Source: CAXXOK01 sp964640955
Lineage (GTDB): Bacteria; Bacillota; Clostridia; Christensenellales; Aristaeellaceae
Length of the DNA stretch: 64,000 nucleotides
Assembly: GCA_964640955.1 (NCBI GenBank)
Contig: CAZXJI010000018.1
Span: forward strand, 1-64,000
Direction of reading: 5' to 3'
Shown: piece after piece, positions 31,070-39,621 of the stretch
Numbering within the stretch: position 1 is the stretch's first letter
Layout: every line of letters starts with the position of its first letter
Made by a program: the position numbers and the translations under genes
The notes under the pieces: model-generated
Databases searched by the model: none
What the model was told of the DNA's origin: nothing
What the model saw: the letters and a program-made list of their open reading frames with translations, nothing else

Positions 31070-32263
31070 TTACCGGCAATAGAGGGTGGGCATCGCCGCG
31101 TATACCGCGCAGCACTTGACCAGGTCGGCCTTCCAGTTGCGCTCGTTGGGCGCGTGGGCCTGCGCTTCCTTGCCGGGGCCCAGGCCGATGCAGGGCACCC
31201 CGTAGCGGCCCATGATGCTCACGCCGTTGGTGGAAAACGTCCATTTGTCCACCTTGGGCTCGCCGTACAGGCCGCGGTAGCTTGTAACCATCGCCTGCGT
31301 CGCGGGATGGTCCTCCGGCAGCACCCACGTGGGGAAGTAGCAGTCCGTGGGGTAGCTTAGCCCCGTCCAGCTCGGGCGCGCGTACTTGTACATGGTGACT
31401 TCCGCGTCGTACTTTTGGCAGCTGGGCAAAGCGCGCACCTCTTCCAGTGCGCTTTGGTAGGTTTCGCCGTCGGTCAGCCGCCGGTCCAGCGACACGGCGC
31501 AGCCGTCCGCCACCGCGCAGCGGCTGGGCGAGGAGTAGAAAATCTCGCTGACGGTCACCGTGCCCTTACCCAGGAACGGGTCGTAGTGCAGGCGCTCGTT
31601 GAGGGCGCGAATCTCCTGCAGGATGTCCGCCATCATGTAGATGGCGTTCTTGCCGCGCTCGGGGGCGGAGCCGTGGCAGCTGATGCCCTTGACCTCCACG
31701 CGGATCTCCATGCGGCCGCGCTGGCCGCGGTAGATGTTGCCGTCGGTGGGCTCGGTGATAACGACAAACTCGGGCTTCACCTTGTCCTCATTGAGGATGT
31801 ACTGCCAGCACAGGCCGTCGCAGTCCTCCTCCTGCACGGTGCCGGTGACCAGCACGCGGTACTTGTCGGAAAGCAGGCCCAGGTCTTTCATGACCCTCGC
31901 GCCGTACACGGCGCTCACGATGCCGCCCAGCTGGTCGCTGGCGCCGCGGCCGCCGATTTCGGTATCGCTCTCAAAGCCTTCGTAGGGATCAAACTCCCAG
32001 TTGTCGCGGTTGCCGATGCCCACGGTGTCGATGTGCCCGTCGAAGGCGATCAGCTTTTCGCCCGTGCCCATCACGCCCAGGATGTTGCCCATCGGGTCGA
32101 CGGTCACGCTGTCGAAGCCCACGGCCTTCATTTCCTTTTCGATGCGGCGCACGTGCCCTTCCTCGCCGCAGCTTTCGCCGGGAATGGCGATCAGCTCCCG
32201 CAGAAATTGGGTCATCGCCGCTTCGTAGCTCTGCGCCTTCGCCTTTACCTGTTCAAAGTCCAT
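31070..32263 (-). CDS. ygeY: YgeY family M20 hydrolase
   Basis: 397-residue M20-type zinc peptidase/deacylase, annotated in its family as a selenium-metabolism-associated hydrolase. Metal and catalytic residues are visible: AFDGHIDTVG (about residues 68-77), GRGASDQLGG (about 101), VQEEDCDG (about 138, catalytic Glu), TEPTDG (about 165) and a final His in KEAQAHAPNE. It probably releases 2,3-diaminopropionate from its carbamoylated or acylated form for DpaL; this is inference. ATG 32263 with AAGGAG 9 bases upstream. Confidence 0.93.
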   Translation of the reverse strand: MDFEQVKAKAQSYEAAMTQFLRELIAIPGESCGEEGHVRRIEKEMKAVGFDSVTVDPMGNILGVMGTGEKLIAFDGHIDTVGIGNRDNWEFDPYEGFESDTEIGGRGASDQLGGIVSAVYGARVMKDLGLLSDKYRVLVTGTVQEEDCDGLCWQYILNEDKVKPEFVVITEPTDGNIYRGQRGRMEIRVEVKGISCHGSAPERGKNAIYMMADILQEIRALNERLHYDPFLGKGTVTVSEIFYSSPSRCAVADGCAVSLDRRLTDGETYQSALEEVRALPSCQKYDAEVTMYKYARPSWTGLSYPTDCYFPTWVLPEDHPATQAMVTSYRGLYGEPKVDKWTFSTNGVSIMGRYGVPCIGLGPGKEAQAHAPNERNWKADLVKCCAVYAAMPTLYCR

Positions 32264-32325
32264 GTCCGTACACTCCTTATTCGTCAAGGTTTTGCGGGAG
32301 GCCCGCCGCCGCCCTGATCCGTGCG

Positions 32326-33537
32326 TCAGCACGACGGCACCGCGCCGTCCCAGACGATTCTTTGGTAATTCTCGGGGTCGGTGTCCCCCTCGGTGGAAAA
32401 AAGCAGCACGCGGGAGGTTGCGGTCAGTCCGAGCTTCTCCCTCAGTTCGGCGTACGCCGGGCCGGTCGTCAGCGCGCTCACCACGCCCATGCCCACCGCG
32501 CCGCTCTCGCCGGAGATCACGCGCGGATCGCCCTTCACCGGAGCGCCGAGCATGCGCATGCCGCGCGCGCTGACCCAATCGGGGCAGCTCACAAAAAACG
32601 CGCTGTGGTTGCGCAGAATGTCCCAGGAGAGGGTGTTGGGCTCGCCGCAGGCCAGCCCCGCCATGATCGTACGCAGGTCGCCGGTCACGACACGGGGGCT
32701 GCCGTCGGCCGCCAGCGCCCCGCGGTAGAGGCAGTCCGCCGCCGTCGCCTCCACCACGGTCACCACCGGGGGTTGTTCCGGGTAGCGATTGGCGAAATAC
32801 CCCTGCACCGCGCCCGCCAGCGAGCCCACGCCCGCCTGAATAAACACGTGCGTCGGCGGCGCGCCCGCCGACGCCTCAAACTGTTCGGCCGCCTCGCGCG
32901 CCATGGTGCCGTACCCCTGCATGATGTGACCGGGGATGTCCTCGTAGCCGTCCCACGCCGTATCCTGCACCACCACGCCGTGGGGCGTGGCCGCGGCTTC
33001 CTTCGCCGCGAGACGGACGCAATCGTCGTAGTTCACGTCCTCAATGGTCACCTGCGCACCCTCGCGGGCGATATTGTCGTAGCGCACCTTCACGCTGCCC
33101 TTGGGCATGTGCACCACGGCCTTCTGTTTAAGCTGCCTCGCCGCCCAGGCCACGCCGCGGCCGTGATTGCCGTCGGTCGCGGTGAAAAAAGTCGCCTGGC
33201 CGAACTCGCGGGCGAGCCGGTCGGAGGTCAGGTAGGCGTAATCCGTCTCGGACACGTCCCGCCCGAGCTGGTCTGCGATGTAGCGGGCCATGGCGTAGGA
33301 GCCGCCCAGCACCTTGAAGGCATTGAGGCCGAAGCGGTAGCTTTCGTCCTTCACGCACAGCGCGCCCAGTCCCAGCTTGGCGGCCATGCCGGGCAGGCTG
33401 CGAAGCGGCGTGACGTCGTACTGGGGAAAGCTTTTATGGAAGCGATACGCCTTTTCCACGTTGGCAAGGCTCATGATGGAAAGGTGGCGGTCGTCCGATT
33501 TGGGCATGTGGTTGTCCGTCCATAGAATGGGCTGCAT
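32326..33537 (-). CDS. dpaL: Diaminopropionate ammonia-lyase
   Basis: 403-residue fold-type II PLP enzyme splitting 2,3-diaminopropionate into pyruvate and two ammonia (YgeX). The PLP lysine lies in GLNAFKVLGGSYA (about residues 71-83). TATDGNHGRGVAWAA (about 118-132) is the substrate loop, and IQAGVGSLAGAVQG (about 235) is the phosphate-binding glycine loop. SGESGAVGMG is near the C-terminus. Length is normal. ATG 33537 with GGAGG upstream. It is the product-forming step of the cluster, giving pyruvate for energy metabolism. Confidence 0.95.
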   Translation of the reverse strand: MQPILWTDNHMPKSDDRHLSIMSLANVEKAYRFHKSFPQYDVTPLRSLPGMAAKLGLGALCVKDESYRFGLNAFKVLGGSYAMARYIADQLGRDVSETDYAYLTSDRLAREFGQATFFTATDGNHGRGVAWAARQLKQKAVVHMPKGSVKVRYDNIAREGAQVTIEDVNYDDCVRLAAKEAAATPHGVVVQDTAWDGYEDIPGHIMQGYGTMAREAAEQFEASAGAPPTHVFIQAGVGSLAGAVQGYFANRYPEQPPVVTVVEATAADCLYRGALAADGSPRVVTGDLRTIMAGLACGEPNTLSWDILRNHSAFFVSCPDWVSARGMRMLGAPVKGDPRVISGESGAVGMGVVSALTTGPAYAELREKLGLTATSRVLLFSTEGDTDPENYQRIVWDGAVPSC

Positions 33538-33634
33538 GGCGGTTCCTCCCGATACGGTGTGATAGGCGCGCCGATACGCGCGGCGAAGTTATGTATTTCC
33601 CCGCACGCCTCCGGGTTTCCTGCCCGGCGCCGCC

Positions 33635-33790
33635 GCGGCGGCAATGCCGCCCGCTTTTCTGAAGCGCTATTCCCCCACGCGCTTGTAGGTTTCCTCCACA
33701 ATGCGCTCCATCGCGGCGGCAATGCCGCCCCGCTTTTCTGAAAGGCTATTCCCCTACGCGCTTGTACGTTTCCTCCACGATGCGCTCCAT
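33635..33790. repeat. 78-bp tandem duplication of the 3' end of xdhC
   Basis: 33635-33711 and 33713-33790 are near-identical direct repeats (about 5 substitutions and one 1-base indel). The second copy includes the true end of xdhC. The first is a detached copy whose minus strand still encodes MERIVEETYKRVGE and a stop. Each unit also holds a GGCGGC/GCCGCC hairpin. It fills most of the 208-base gap between dpaL and xdhC. Confidence 0.85.
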
Positions 33791-34231
33791 GGCATTTAAG
33801 ATGCTCTCGTATCCCGTGCAGCGGCACAGGTGCCCGGAAATCAGCTTGCGCAGCTCCTCGCGGCTGTAGCGCTTGCCGGTGCCCACGATCTCCACCGCGC
33901 TCATGATGAGCCCCGGCGTGCAGAAGCCGCACTGCGTGGCGGCCTCGTCGATGAACGCCTGCTGGATGGGGCTCAGTTCGCCCGTAGGGCTCTTTAATCC
34001 CTCCACGGTCATTACGCTGCGACCCTCCGCCCACAGTGCCAGGTAGATGCAGCTGTCCACGGCCTCGCCGTCCACCAGCACCGTGCAGGCTCCGCACTCC
34101 CCCACCTCGCAGCCCTTTTTGACGCTGGTCAGGCCCAAGCGGTTGCGAAGCGTATCCAGAAGGCTCTCCCGTTCGTCCACGGGCACGGTAACCTCGCTGC
34201 CGTTGACGGTCATGGTAAGCGTTTTATACAT
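33746..34231 (-). CDS. xdhC: Xanthine dehydrogenase iron-sulfur subunit
   Basis: 161-residue small subunit with two [2Fe-2S] centres: CEVGECGACTVL (about residues 41-52) with a later Cys in VDSC, and CGFCTPGL (about 100) with CRCTGYES (about 136). It passes electrons from the molybdenum site on XdhA to the FAD of XdhB. It overlaps xdhB by 8 bases (ATGTATAA), so translation is coupled. Its last 14 codons are duplicated just downstream. Confidence 0.95.
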   Translation of the reverse strand: MYKTLTMTVNGSEVTVPVDERESLLDTLRNRLGLTSVKKGCEVGECGACTVLVDGEAVDSCIYLALWAEGRSVMTVEGLKSPTGELSPIQQAFIDEAATQCGFCTPGLIMSAVEIVGTGKRYSREELRKLISGHLCRCTGYESILNAMERIVEETYKRVGE

Positions 34232-35111
34232 CGGTTTTCCCTCCCGCGTTGACGATCGCCTGCCGCACCGCGCGCCTGCCCAGCTCGCTGACCAGCTGCA
34301 GGCGGAACTCCCTGCTGGCGCGCCAGCTGGTGCGGGGCTTCACCTCGCCAAGCGCACCGGCGGCGATGCGCTGAAGCAATTCCTCGCCGATCTGCGCGCC
34401 CTGCACGGCCGCCTCCGTTTTAACGCAGCGCATGGGGGTCGGCGCGGCCACGCCGTAGGCCAGCCTGAGCTCCGCAAGCGTTTTTTTGTCCGCGGACAGC
34501 TTGACCATCGCCGCGCAGCCTAGGGTGGCGATTTCCATGGCGTTGCGCTTGCCGTACTTGATGTAGCAGCCGCCGAAGTCCTCGTAGTCCGCTCTGGCGA
34601 TATGGATGGCGACGAGAATCTCGTCGTGTTTGCGCACGGTTTTGCCCGGCCCGGTGTAAAATTCCCGGATTGGCACCGTGCGGGTGCCCTCGCCGCTCAC
34701 CAGCTCCAGCGTGGCGTTGAGCGCCCAGAGGGAACTGGCGCTGTCGGCGCTGGTGACGCCGTTGCACACGTTGCCGCCGATGGTGCCCATGTTGCGGATC
34801 TGCGGGCCGCCCACCTCGTCCACCGCGTGGGCGAGCATCGGCATGGCGGCCAGGATGATCGGGTCGTTGGCGATGCGGCTGAACACCGTCGCCGCACGGA
34901 TGATCACCTCGCCCTCCGCCGTTTTTTCGATGCCGCTGAGCTCCTTAAGCCCGTGGATGCTCACCAGCGAGCAGCCGGCCAGCCGGCCTTCCCGAATCTG
35001 GATGAGCACGTCGGTGCCGCCGGAGACGACGATGGCGCTTTCGTCCGCTTGCAGCGCGCGCACGGCGTCGGCTACACCGGTCGCCTGATAGTATTTCTCG
35101 ATGTCATACAT
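34224..35111 (-). CDS. xdhB: Xanthine dehydrogenase FAD subunit
   Basis: 295-residue FAD-binding subunit of the CO dehydrogenase/xanthine dehydrogenase medium-chain family. FAD-binding motifs are VVSGGTDVLIQIREG (about residues 29-43) and the isoalloxazine-contact segment IRNMGTIGGNVCNG (about 101-114). The C-terminal CO_deh_flav_C domain is at about 175-275. It transfers electrons to NAD+ or ferredoxin. It overlaps xdhA by 8 bases and xdhC by 8 bases. Confidence 0.95.
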   Translation of the reverse strand: MYDIEKYYQATGVADAVRALQADESAIVVSGGTDVLIQIREGRLAGCSLVSIHGLKELSGIEKTAEGEVIIRAATVFSRIANDPIILAAMPMLAHAVDEVGGPQIRNMGTIGGNVCNGVTSADSASSLWALNATLELVSGEGTRTVPIREFYTGPGKTVRKHDEILVAIHIARADYEDFGGCYIKYGKRNAMEIATLGCAAMVKLSADKKTLAELRLAYGVAAPTPMRCVKTEAAVQGAQIGEELLQRIAAGALGEVKPRTSWRASREFRLQLVSELGRRAVRQAIVNAGGKTDV

Positions 35112-37419
35112 GCGGCTCGACCTCCTTGATGAGCCCCGCCGCCGTGAAGCCTTCCACCAGCTTCTGCGGGCTCATGGGCAGGGTGTTGAAATGCACGCCC
35201 GTCGCCTGCAGCACGGCGTTGCGGATGGCGGGGGCGGGGGAGATGGTCGGCGGTTCGCCCAGCGACTTGTTGCCGTAGGGGCCGGAGGGGTCGATAAGCT
35301 CCACGAAGGCCGTCTCCAGATCGGGCTGATCCATGGCCGTGGGCAGCTTGTAATCCAGAAAATTGTCGTTCAGCGGTTTGCCCTTATCGCTGTAAAGCAG
35401 CTCCTCGGACAGGGCGTAGCCGATGCTCATGCTCATGCCGCCCTGCACCTGCCCCTCGGCGAGCTTGGGGTTGATGATCACGCCGCTGTCGTGCACGTTC
35501 AAAAGCTTAAGTACTTTCACGCGGCCCACGGGAATATCCACCTCGATCTCGGCGAACGACGCGCCCGTGGAAATGGTGTTTTCCTTGCAGTCGATGCTGC
35601 ATTCCGCGAAGATGCGCTCGGCGCGCTCGCGGCTGTACTGCGCTTCCACCGCCAGGTCGGCCATCGCCATCAGCGGTTTGCGGCCCGCGCGGGTGACGAC
35701 CCGGTTTTTTTCGATGTCCAGCTCCTCGGCGGGCTTTTGGAACTTGAAGGCCGCCCAGTCGAGTATCTTCTGCTTGAGCAGCTCGCCCGTGCGCTTGGCC
35801 GCCTGCCCGCTTACGTAGGTTTGCCTCGACGCGTACGCGCCCAGGTCGAAGGGCGCCACGTCCGTGTCCTGCGTGGACACGATGTGGATGTTGTCCTCCG
35901 TGATGCCCGTGGCTTCGGCCGCCATCTGCGTGAACACCGTATCCGCGCCCTGCCCGATCTCGGTGGCGCCCATCTGCAGGCTCACCGAGCCGTCCTCGTT
36001 GAGGAACATGCGGCAGGAGGACGTTTCCAGCGATATGGGATACACGCCGGTCTTGTAGGTGAACAGCGCCATGCCCACGCCGCGGCGCACGTCGCCCGTT
36101 TCGTTAGCGTAGCGGGCGCGCTTCTCGTCCCACCCGAACAGCTCCCGCCCTTTGGCGATCACCTCGCGGATGCCGTTGGTGTAGGCGGTGATGCCGGTGC
36201 CCGGGTCCACGTATCCTTCGGGGATGCAGTTTTTAAGCCGGATGGTCAGCGGATCCATGTGAAGCATCAGCGCCAGGTCGTCCATCAGGCTTTCGGTGAT
36301 GAAGGAGGACTGCGGGATGCCGTAGGCGCGCATGGCCCCGGCCGCGGTATGGTTGGTGTAGGCGGTGTAGCCGTTGCCCTCGGTCACCTTTTCGTCGTGG
36401 TAAAGCTGCTTGAACATCGTGATGGTGTTCGCGCAGATGGCGTGCCCGTGCGAAGCGTAGCCGCCCTGATCGCTGTACGCTTCCAGCTTGCGCGCGACCA
36501 GCGTGCCGTCCGGCCGGGCCAGCGCTTTGGCTTTGGCGTGGATGGCGTGGCGCACGCGCGTGCAGGCCATGGTTTCCTCGCGGGTCAATTCCAGCTTCAC
36601 GGGGCGGCCGCCGACCTGCGTGCACAGAAAGGCGTTGAGCGGCTCGTAGAGCACGTCCTGCTTGTTGCCGAAGCCGCCGCCGATGTAGGGCTTGACCACG
36701 CGAATCTTCGCCCAGGGCACGCCCAGCGCCTGCCCCACCACGCGGCGCACGATATGGGGAATCTGGGTGGAGGTGACCACCACGATGCGGTTGTTTTCCA
36801 TGTAGGCGAAGGACTGCGGCGGCTCCAGATGACAGTGCTGCACCGTCTGCGTTCCGTACTCTCCCTCAACCTCGATCAGGTCCGACTCGGCGGCCTTCGC
36901 CTCCTCGTAGGTGCCGGTGCCGACCCTGTAGCCGCTCTGGCCCAGCAGGTTGGTTTCCCGCACGTCCGGGTGCAGGGGCATGGCATCGGGCGCCAGCGCG
37001 GCCTCGGTGCTCAGGATGGGCGGGTATTCCTCGTATTCCACCTTCACCAGCCGCGCCGCGCGCGCGGCGGCGATCTCGTCCTCCGCAATCACCGCGGCGA
37101 TGTCGTCCCCGTAGACGCGCACGCGCTGATTGAGCAGCTTGCGGTCGTACACGTCCCCCTTCGTCCTGTCCAGTACATAGGGGTGCCCGGCGGTCGCGAA
37201 CTGGATGTCGGGCACGTCGAAGCAGGTGACGATCTTCACCACGCCCTTGACCTTCAGCGCCTCGCTCAGGTCAAAGGAGAGCACTTTGCCGTTGGCGACG
37301 GTGCTGCGCACCACCCTGGCGACCAGCGCCCCGGTGGGGAGCAGGTCGGCCGTGTACTTGGCCGTACCCGTCACCTTGTCCAGCGCGTCCACGCGCTTGA
37401 TGCTTTCCCTCACGCCCAT
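35104..37419 (-). CDS. xdhA: Xanthine dehydrogenase molybdenum-binding subunit
   Basis: 771-residue large subunit. It has the a/b hammerhead Ald_Xan_dh domain (about residues 15-125), then MoCo-binding domains with IGGGFGNKQDV, GAMRAYGIPQ, MGATEIGQGADT and the C-terminal catalytic-Glu segment KSLGEPPTISPAPA. There is no fused iron-sulfur domain, unlike the second hydroxylase in this operon. It hydroxylates hypoxanthine/xanthine or a related purine. ATG 37419 with AAAGGAGG 9 bases upstream, 44 bases after guaD. The order xdhA-xdhB-xdhC matches E. coli. Confidence 0.95.
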   Translation of the reverse strand: MGVRESIKRVDALDKVTGTAKYTADLLPTGALVARVVRSTVANGKVLSFDLSEALKVKGVVKIVTCFDVPDIQFATAGHPYVLDRTKGDVYDRKLLNQRVRVYGDDIAAVIAEDEIAAARAARLVKVEYEEYPPILSTEAALAPDAMPLHPDVRETNLLGQSGYRVGTGTYEEAKAAESDLIEVEGEYGTQTVQHCHLEPPQSFAYMENNRIVVVTSTQIPHIVRRVVGQALGVPWAKIRVVKPYIGGGFGNKQDVLYEPLNAFLCTQVGGRPVKLELTREETMACTRVRHAIHAKAKALARPDGTLVARKLEAYSDQGGYASHGHAICANTITMFKQLYHDEKVTEGNGYTAYTNHTAAGAMRAYGIPQSSFITESLMDDLALMLHMDPLTIRLKNCIPEGYVDPGTGITAYTNGIREVIAKGRELFGWDEKRARYANETGDVRRGVGMALFTYKTGVYPISLETSSCRMFLNEDGSVSLQMGATEIGQGADTVFTQMAAEATGITEDNIHIVSTQDTDVAPFDLGAYASRQTYVSGQAAKRTGELLKQKILDWAAFKFQKPAEELDIEKNRVVTRAGRKPLMAMADLAVEAQYSRERAERIFAECSIDCKENTISTGASFAEIEVDIPVGRVKVLKLLNVHDSGVIINPKLAEGQVQGGMSMSIGYALSEELLYSDKGKPLNDNFLDYKLPTAMDQPDLETAFVELIDPSGPYGNKSLGEPPTISPAPAIRNAVLQATGVHFNTLPMSPQKLVEGFTAAGLIKEVEPHV

Positions 37420-37463
37420 GAAGGGGTTCCTCCTTTACCGTCGTATCGCGCAGTAGCGGACCA

Positions 37464-38729
37464 TCAGGGGTAAATCGGCTCGCCGCCAACGTATTTGCGT
37501 ACGATTCTGCAGTCGCCCGGCAGGTACAGCACCCGTTCCAGCCGCTCCCGCACGCTCAGCGGCTGGGGATGGGGCAGGCCGGAGTCGTCCACCACGAGGG
37601 CGTCCAGCTCGTAGCCGGGCTTGAACGTGCCCACCCTGCCGAAAAACGCGCCGCCGCCCGCCGTCGCAAGGTAGAACGCCTCGGCGAGCGTCAGTGCCTT
37701 GCTGTTTTCGTCGGTCAGCCGCCAGTAGAGCTTGCTCGCCTGCACGGCGTCGGTCACGGCGCGGAACATGTCGATGGTCTGGCCGCCCGCCACGTCCGTG
37801 CCCAGCCCGACCTTCACGCCCGCGGAAAGCAGCTTGCGCACGGGGGCGATGCCGGAGCGGAGGTTCATGTTGGAGGCCGGGCAGTGCGCCACCGTCACCC
37901 CGCGCTCCTTAAGCAGCCCGATCTCGCTTTCCTCGGGGTATACCACGTGCGCCATCACCGTGCGCGGGGTGAGCATCCCGCGGCGGTCGTAGGCGTCGGC
38001 GTAGCTTACGGCTTCGGGGCAAAGCTCCCGCGCCCACCTGATTTCCGCGCGGTTCTCGGACAGGTGGCTCTGCAGCGGCGCGCCGTAGCGCTCCGCCAGT
38101 GCGGAAAGCCGCGCCATCAGCGCGTCGGAGCAGGAAGGGATGAACCGCGGCGTGACCATCGGCCTAACGCGCGTAAAGCGCTCCGTCGCCTGCGAAAGCC
38201 AGCTTTCGCAATCCGCCGCGGCCGCGTCGGCGCCGCGTTCGCACAGTTCCGGCGGGGAATTGCGATCCATGCTCACCTTGCCCGCATACCCGCGCAGGCC
38301 CGCCGCCTCAAGCTTCTCCATCAAAAGCAGGGTCGCGGGCGCGTGCAGGGTTGCAAAACAGCACAGCCGCGTGGTCGCGCTTGTGCGCATCGCTTCGGCG
38401 AACATCCCGTAAGCCGTATCGGCGTAGGCCAGGTCGTCGTACTTGCTCTCCTCAGGGAAGGCGCGCTGGTTAAGCCACTCGATCAGCTCCAGATCCATAC
38501 CCAGCCCGCGATAGGCAAACTGCGGCGCGTGCACGTGCAAATCGCACATGCCGGGGAGGATCAGCATCCCGCTCAGGTCGGTCACCGGCAGCCCGGCGAA
38601 GCGGGGCGGAAGCGTTTGAAAAGCGCCCGAGCACCTGCCTCCCTCAACGACCAGATACCCGTTCGCGAGCGTCGTTAAACATTGCGGGCCATCGCTATAG
38701 CAGAGATCGCCTTTCAATACAAAATCCAT
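37464..38729 (-). CDS. guaD: Guanine deaminase
   Basis: 421-residue zinc amidohydrolase turning guanine into xanthine and ammonia. Hallmarks: CDLHVHAPQFAYRG (about residues 62-75), FPEESKY (about 91), HLSENRAEI (about 223), the metal His in MAHVVYPE (about 264), VAHCPASNMNLRSG (about 284) and GLGTDVAGG (about 313-321). First gene of the purine operon, 38 bases or so after its predicted transcription start, and feeding xanthine to the hydroxylases that follow. ATG 38729 with GTGAGGA upstream. Confidence 0.92.
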   Translation of the reverse strand: MDFVLKGDLCYSDGPQCLTTLANGYLVVEGGRCSGAFQTLPPRFAGLPVTDLSGMLILPGMCDLHVHAPQFAYRGLGMDLELIEWLNQRAFPEESKYDDLAYADTAYGMFAEAMRTSATTRLCCFATLHAPATLLLMEKLEAAGLRGYAGKVSMDRNSPPELCERGADAAAADCESWLSQATERFTRVRPMVTPRFIPSCSDALMARLSALAERYGAPLQSHLSENRAEIRWARELCPEAVSYADAYDRRGMLTPRTVMAHVVYPEESEIGLLKERGVTVAHCPASNMNLRSGIAPVRKLLSAGVKVGLGTDVAGGQTIDMFRAVTDAVQASKLYWRLTDENSKALTLAEAFYLATAGGGAFFGRVGTFKPGYELDALVVDDSGLPHPQPLSVRERLERVLYLPGDCRIVRKYVGGEPIYP

Positions 38730-38774
38730 AAGTTATCCTCACGTCTCGGCAAAAGCCTGTCGTCTCCTGCGCTT

Positions 38775-38803
38775 ATTATACGGCCCGCGGCAATCGATGT
38801 CAA
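38775..38803 (-). promoter_or_regulatory. Perfect consensus promoter of the purine operon
   Basis: Minus strand TTGACA (38803-38798), exactly 17-base spacer, TATAAT (38780-38775). A full-consensus sigma-A promoter. The leader is only about 40 bases, so there is no room for a purine riboswitch; any control must be by a repressor. Confidence 0.9.
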
Positions 38804-38810
38804 ATCCCCA

Positions 38811-38851
38811 AAAAGCAAGGGCGCACGCCGTTTTCACGACACGCGCCCTTG
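38811..38851 (-). terminator. Terminator of the liv operon
   Basis: 9-bp stem CAAGGGCGC (38816-38824) with GCGCCCTTG (38843-38851), followed on the minus strand by CTTTTTGG. It separates the transporter operon from the purine promoter only 8 bases further on. Confidence 0.8.
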
Positions 38852-38898
38852 CGTGATACGCACGAAAAGCATACGAACGGCCCTAAGCCGCGGCGGTT

Positions 38899-39621
38899 TC
38901 AGTGCCGGCTCTTGTGCCCCAGGTAAGCCTCCCGCACGCTTTGGTTGTTCAAAAGCGCCTCGCCCGTGTCCTGCAGGGTGATGCTCCCGGTCTGCATCAC
39001 GTACCCGTAATGCGCGGCGTGCAGCGCGGCGTTGGCGTTCTGCTCGATTAAAAGGATCGTGATGCCCTGCTCGCTCAGCTGCCGGATAATGCCGAAGATG
39101 TCCTTCACCACCAGCGGCGCGAGGCCCAGGGAAGGCTCGTCCATCATCATCAGCTTCGGCCGGGTCATCAGCGCGCGGCCGACCGCCAGCATCTGCTGTT
39201 CGCCGCCGGAAAGCGTGCCCGCCAGCTGCCAGGAGCGTTCCTTGAGCCGGGGAAACAGCGCGTGCACGCGTTCCAGATCGGCGCGAATGCCTTCTTCGTC
39301 CTTGCGCAGATACGCGCCGATCTTCAGGTTTTCCAGCACCGTCAGGTTGGGGAACACCCGGCGGCCTTCCGGCACCATGGCGATGCCGCGCTGGACGATC
39401 TTCTGCGTGTCCATGCCCAGGATGTTCTCGCCCATAAAGCGGATGGAGCCGCCCTTGGCCTTCACGATGCCGCTGATGGTGCGAAGCGTGGTGGATTTAC
39501 CCGCGCCGTTGGCCCCGATCAGGGTGACGATCTGCCCCTCGTCCACGTTGAAGCTGACGCCCTTGAGCGCTTCGATGCCGCCGTAGCTGACGCGCAGGTC
39601 CCTAACTTCCAAAAGGCTCAT
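38899..39621 (-). CDS. livF: Branched-chain amino acid type ABC transporter ATPase
   Basis: 240-residue ABC ATPase. Walker A GANGAGKST (about residues 35-43), Q-loop region, signature LSGGEQQ (about 137-143), Walker B KLMMMDEPSLGL (about 156-167) and switch His in LLIEQNANAAL. It has the LivF-type C-terminus (MQTGSITLQDTGEALLNN). It energises import together with LivG. It overlaps livG by 4 bases (ATGA). Confidence 0.93.
   Translation of the reverse strand: MSLLEVRDLRVSYGGIEALKGVSFNVDEGQIVTLIGANGAGKSTTLRTISGIVKAKGGSIRFMGENILGMDTQKIVQRGIAMVPEGRRVFPNLTVLENLKIGAYLRKDEEGIRADLERVHALFPRLKERSWQLAGTLSGGEQQMLAVGRALMTRPKLMMMDEPSLGLAPLVVKDIFGIIRQLSEQGITILLIEQNANAALHAAHYGYVMQTGSITLQDTGEALLNNQSVREAYLGHKSRH

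Noticed and set aside
38729..38803. Purine riboswitch before guaD
   Set aside because: The predicted leader is only about 40 bases and no aptamer core is present.
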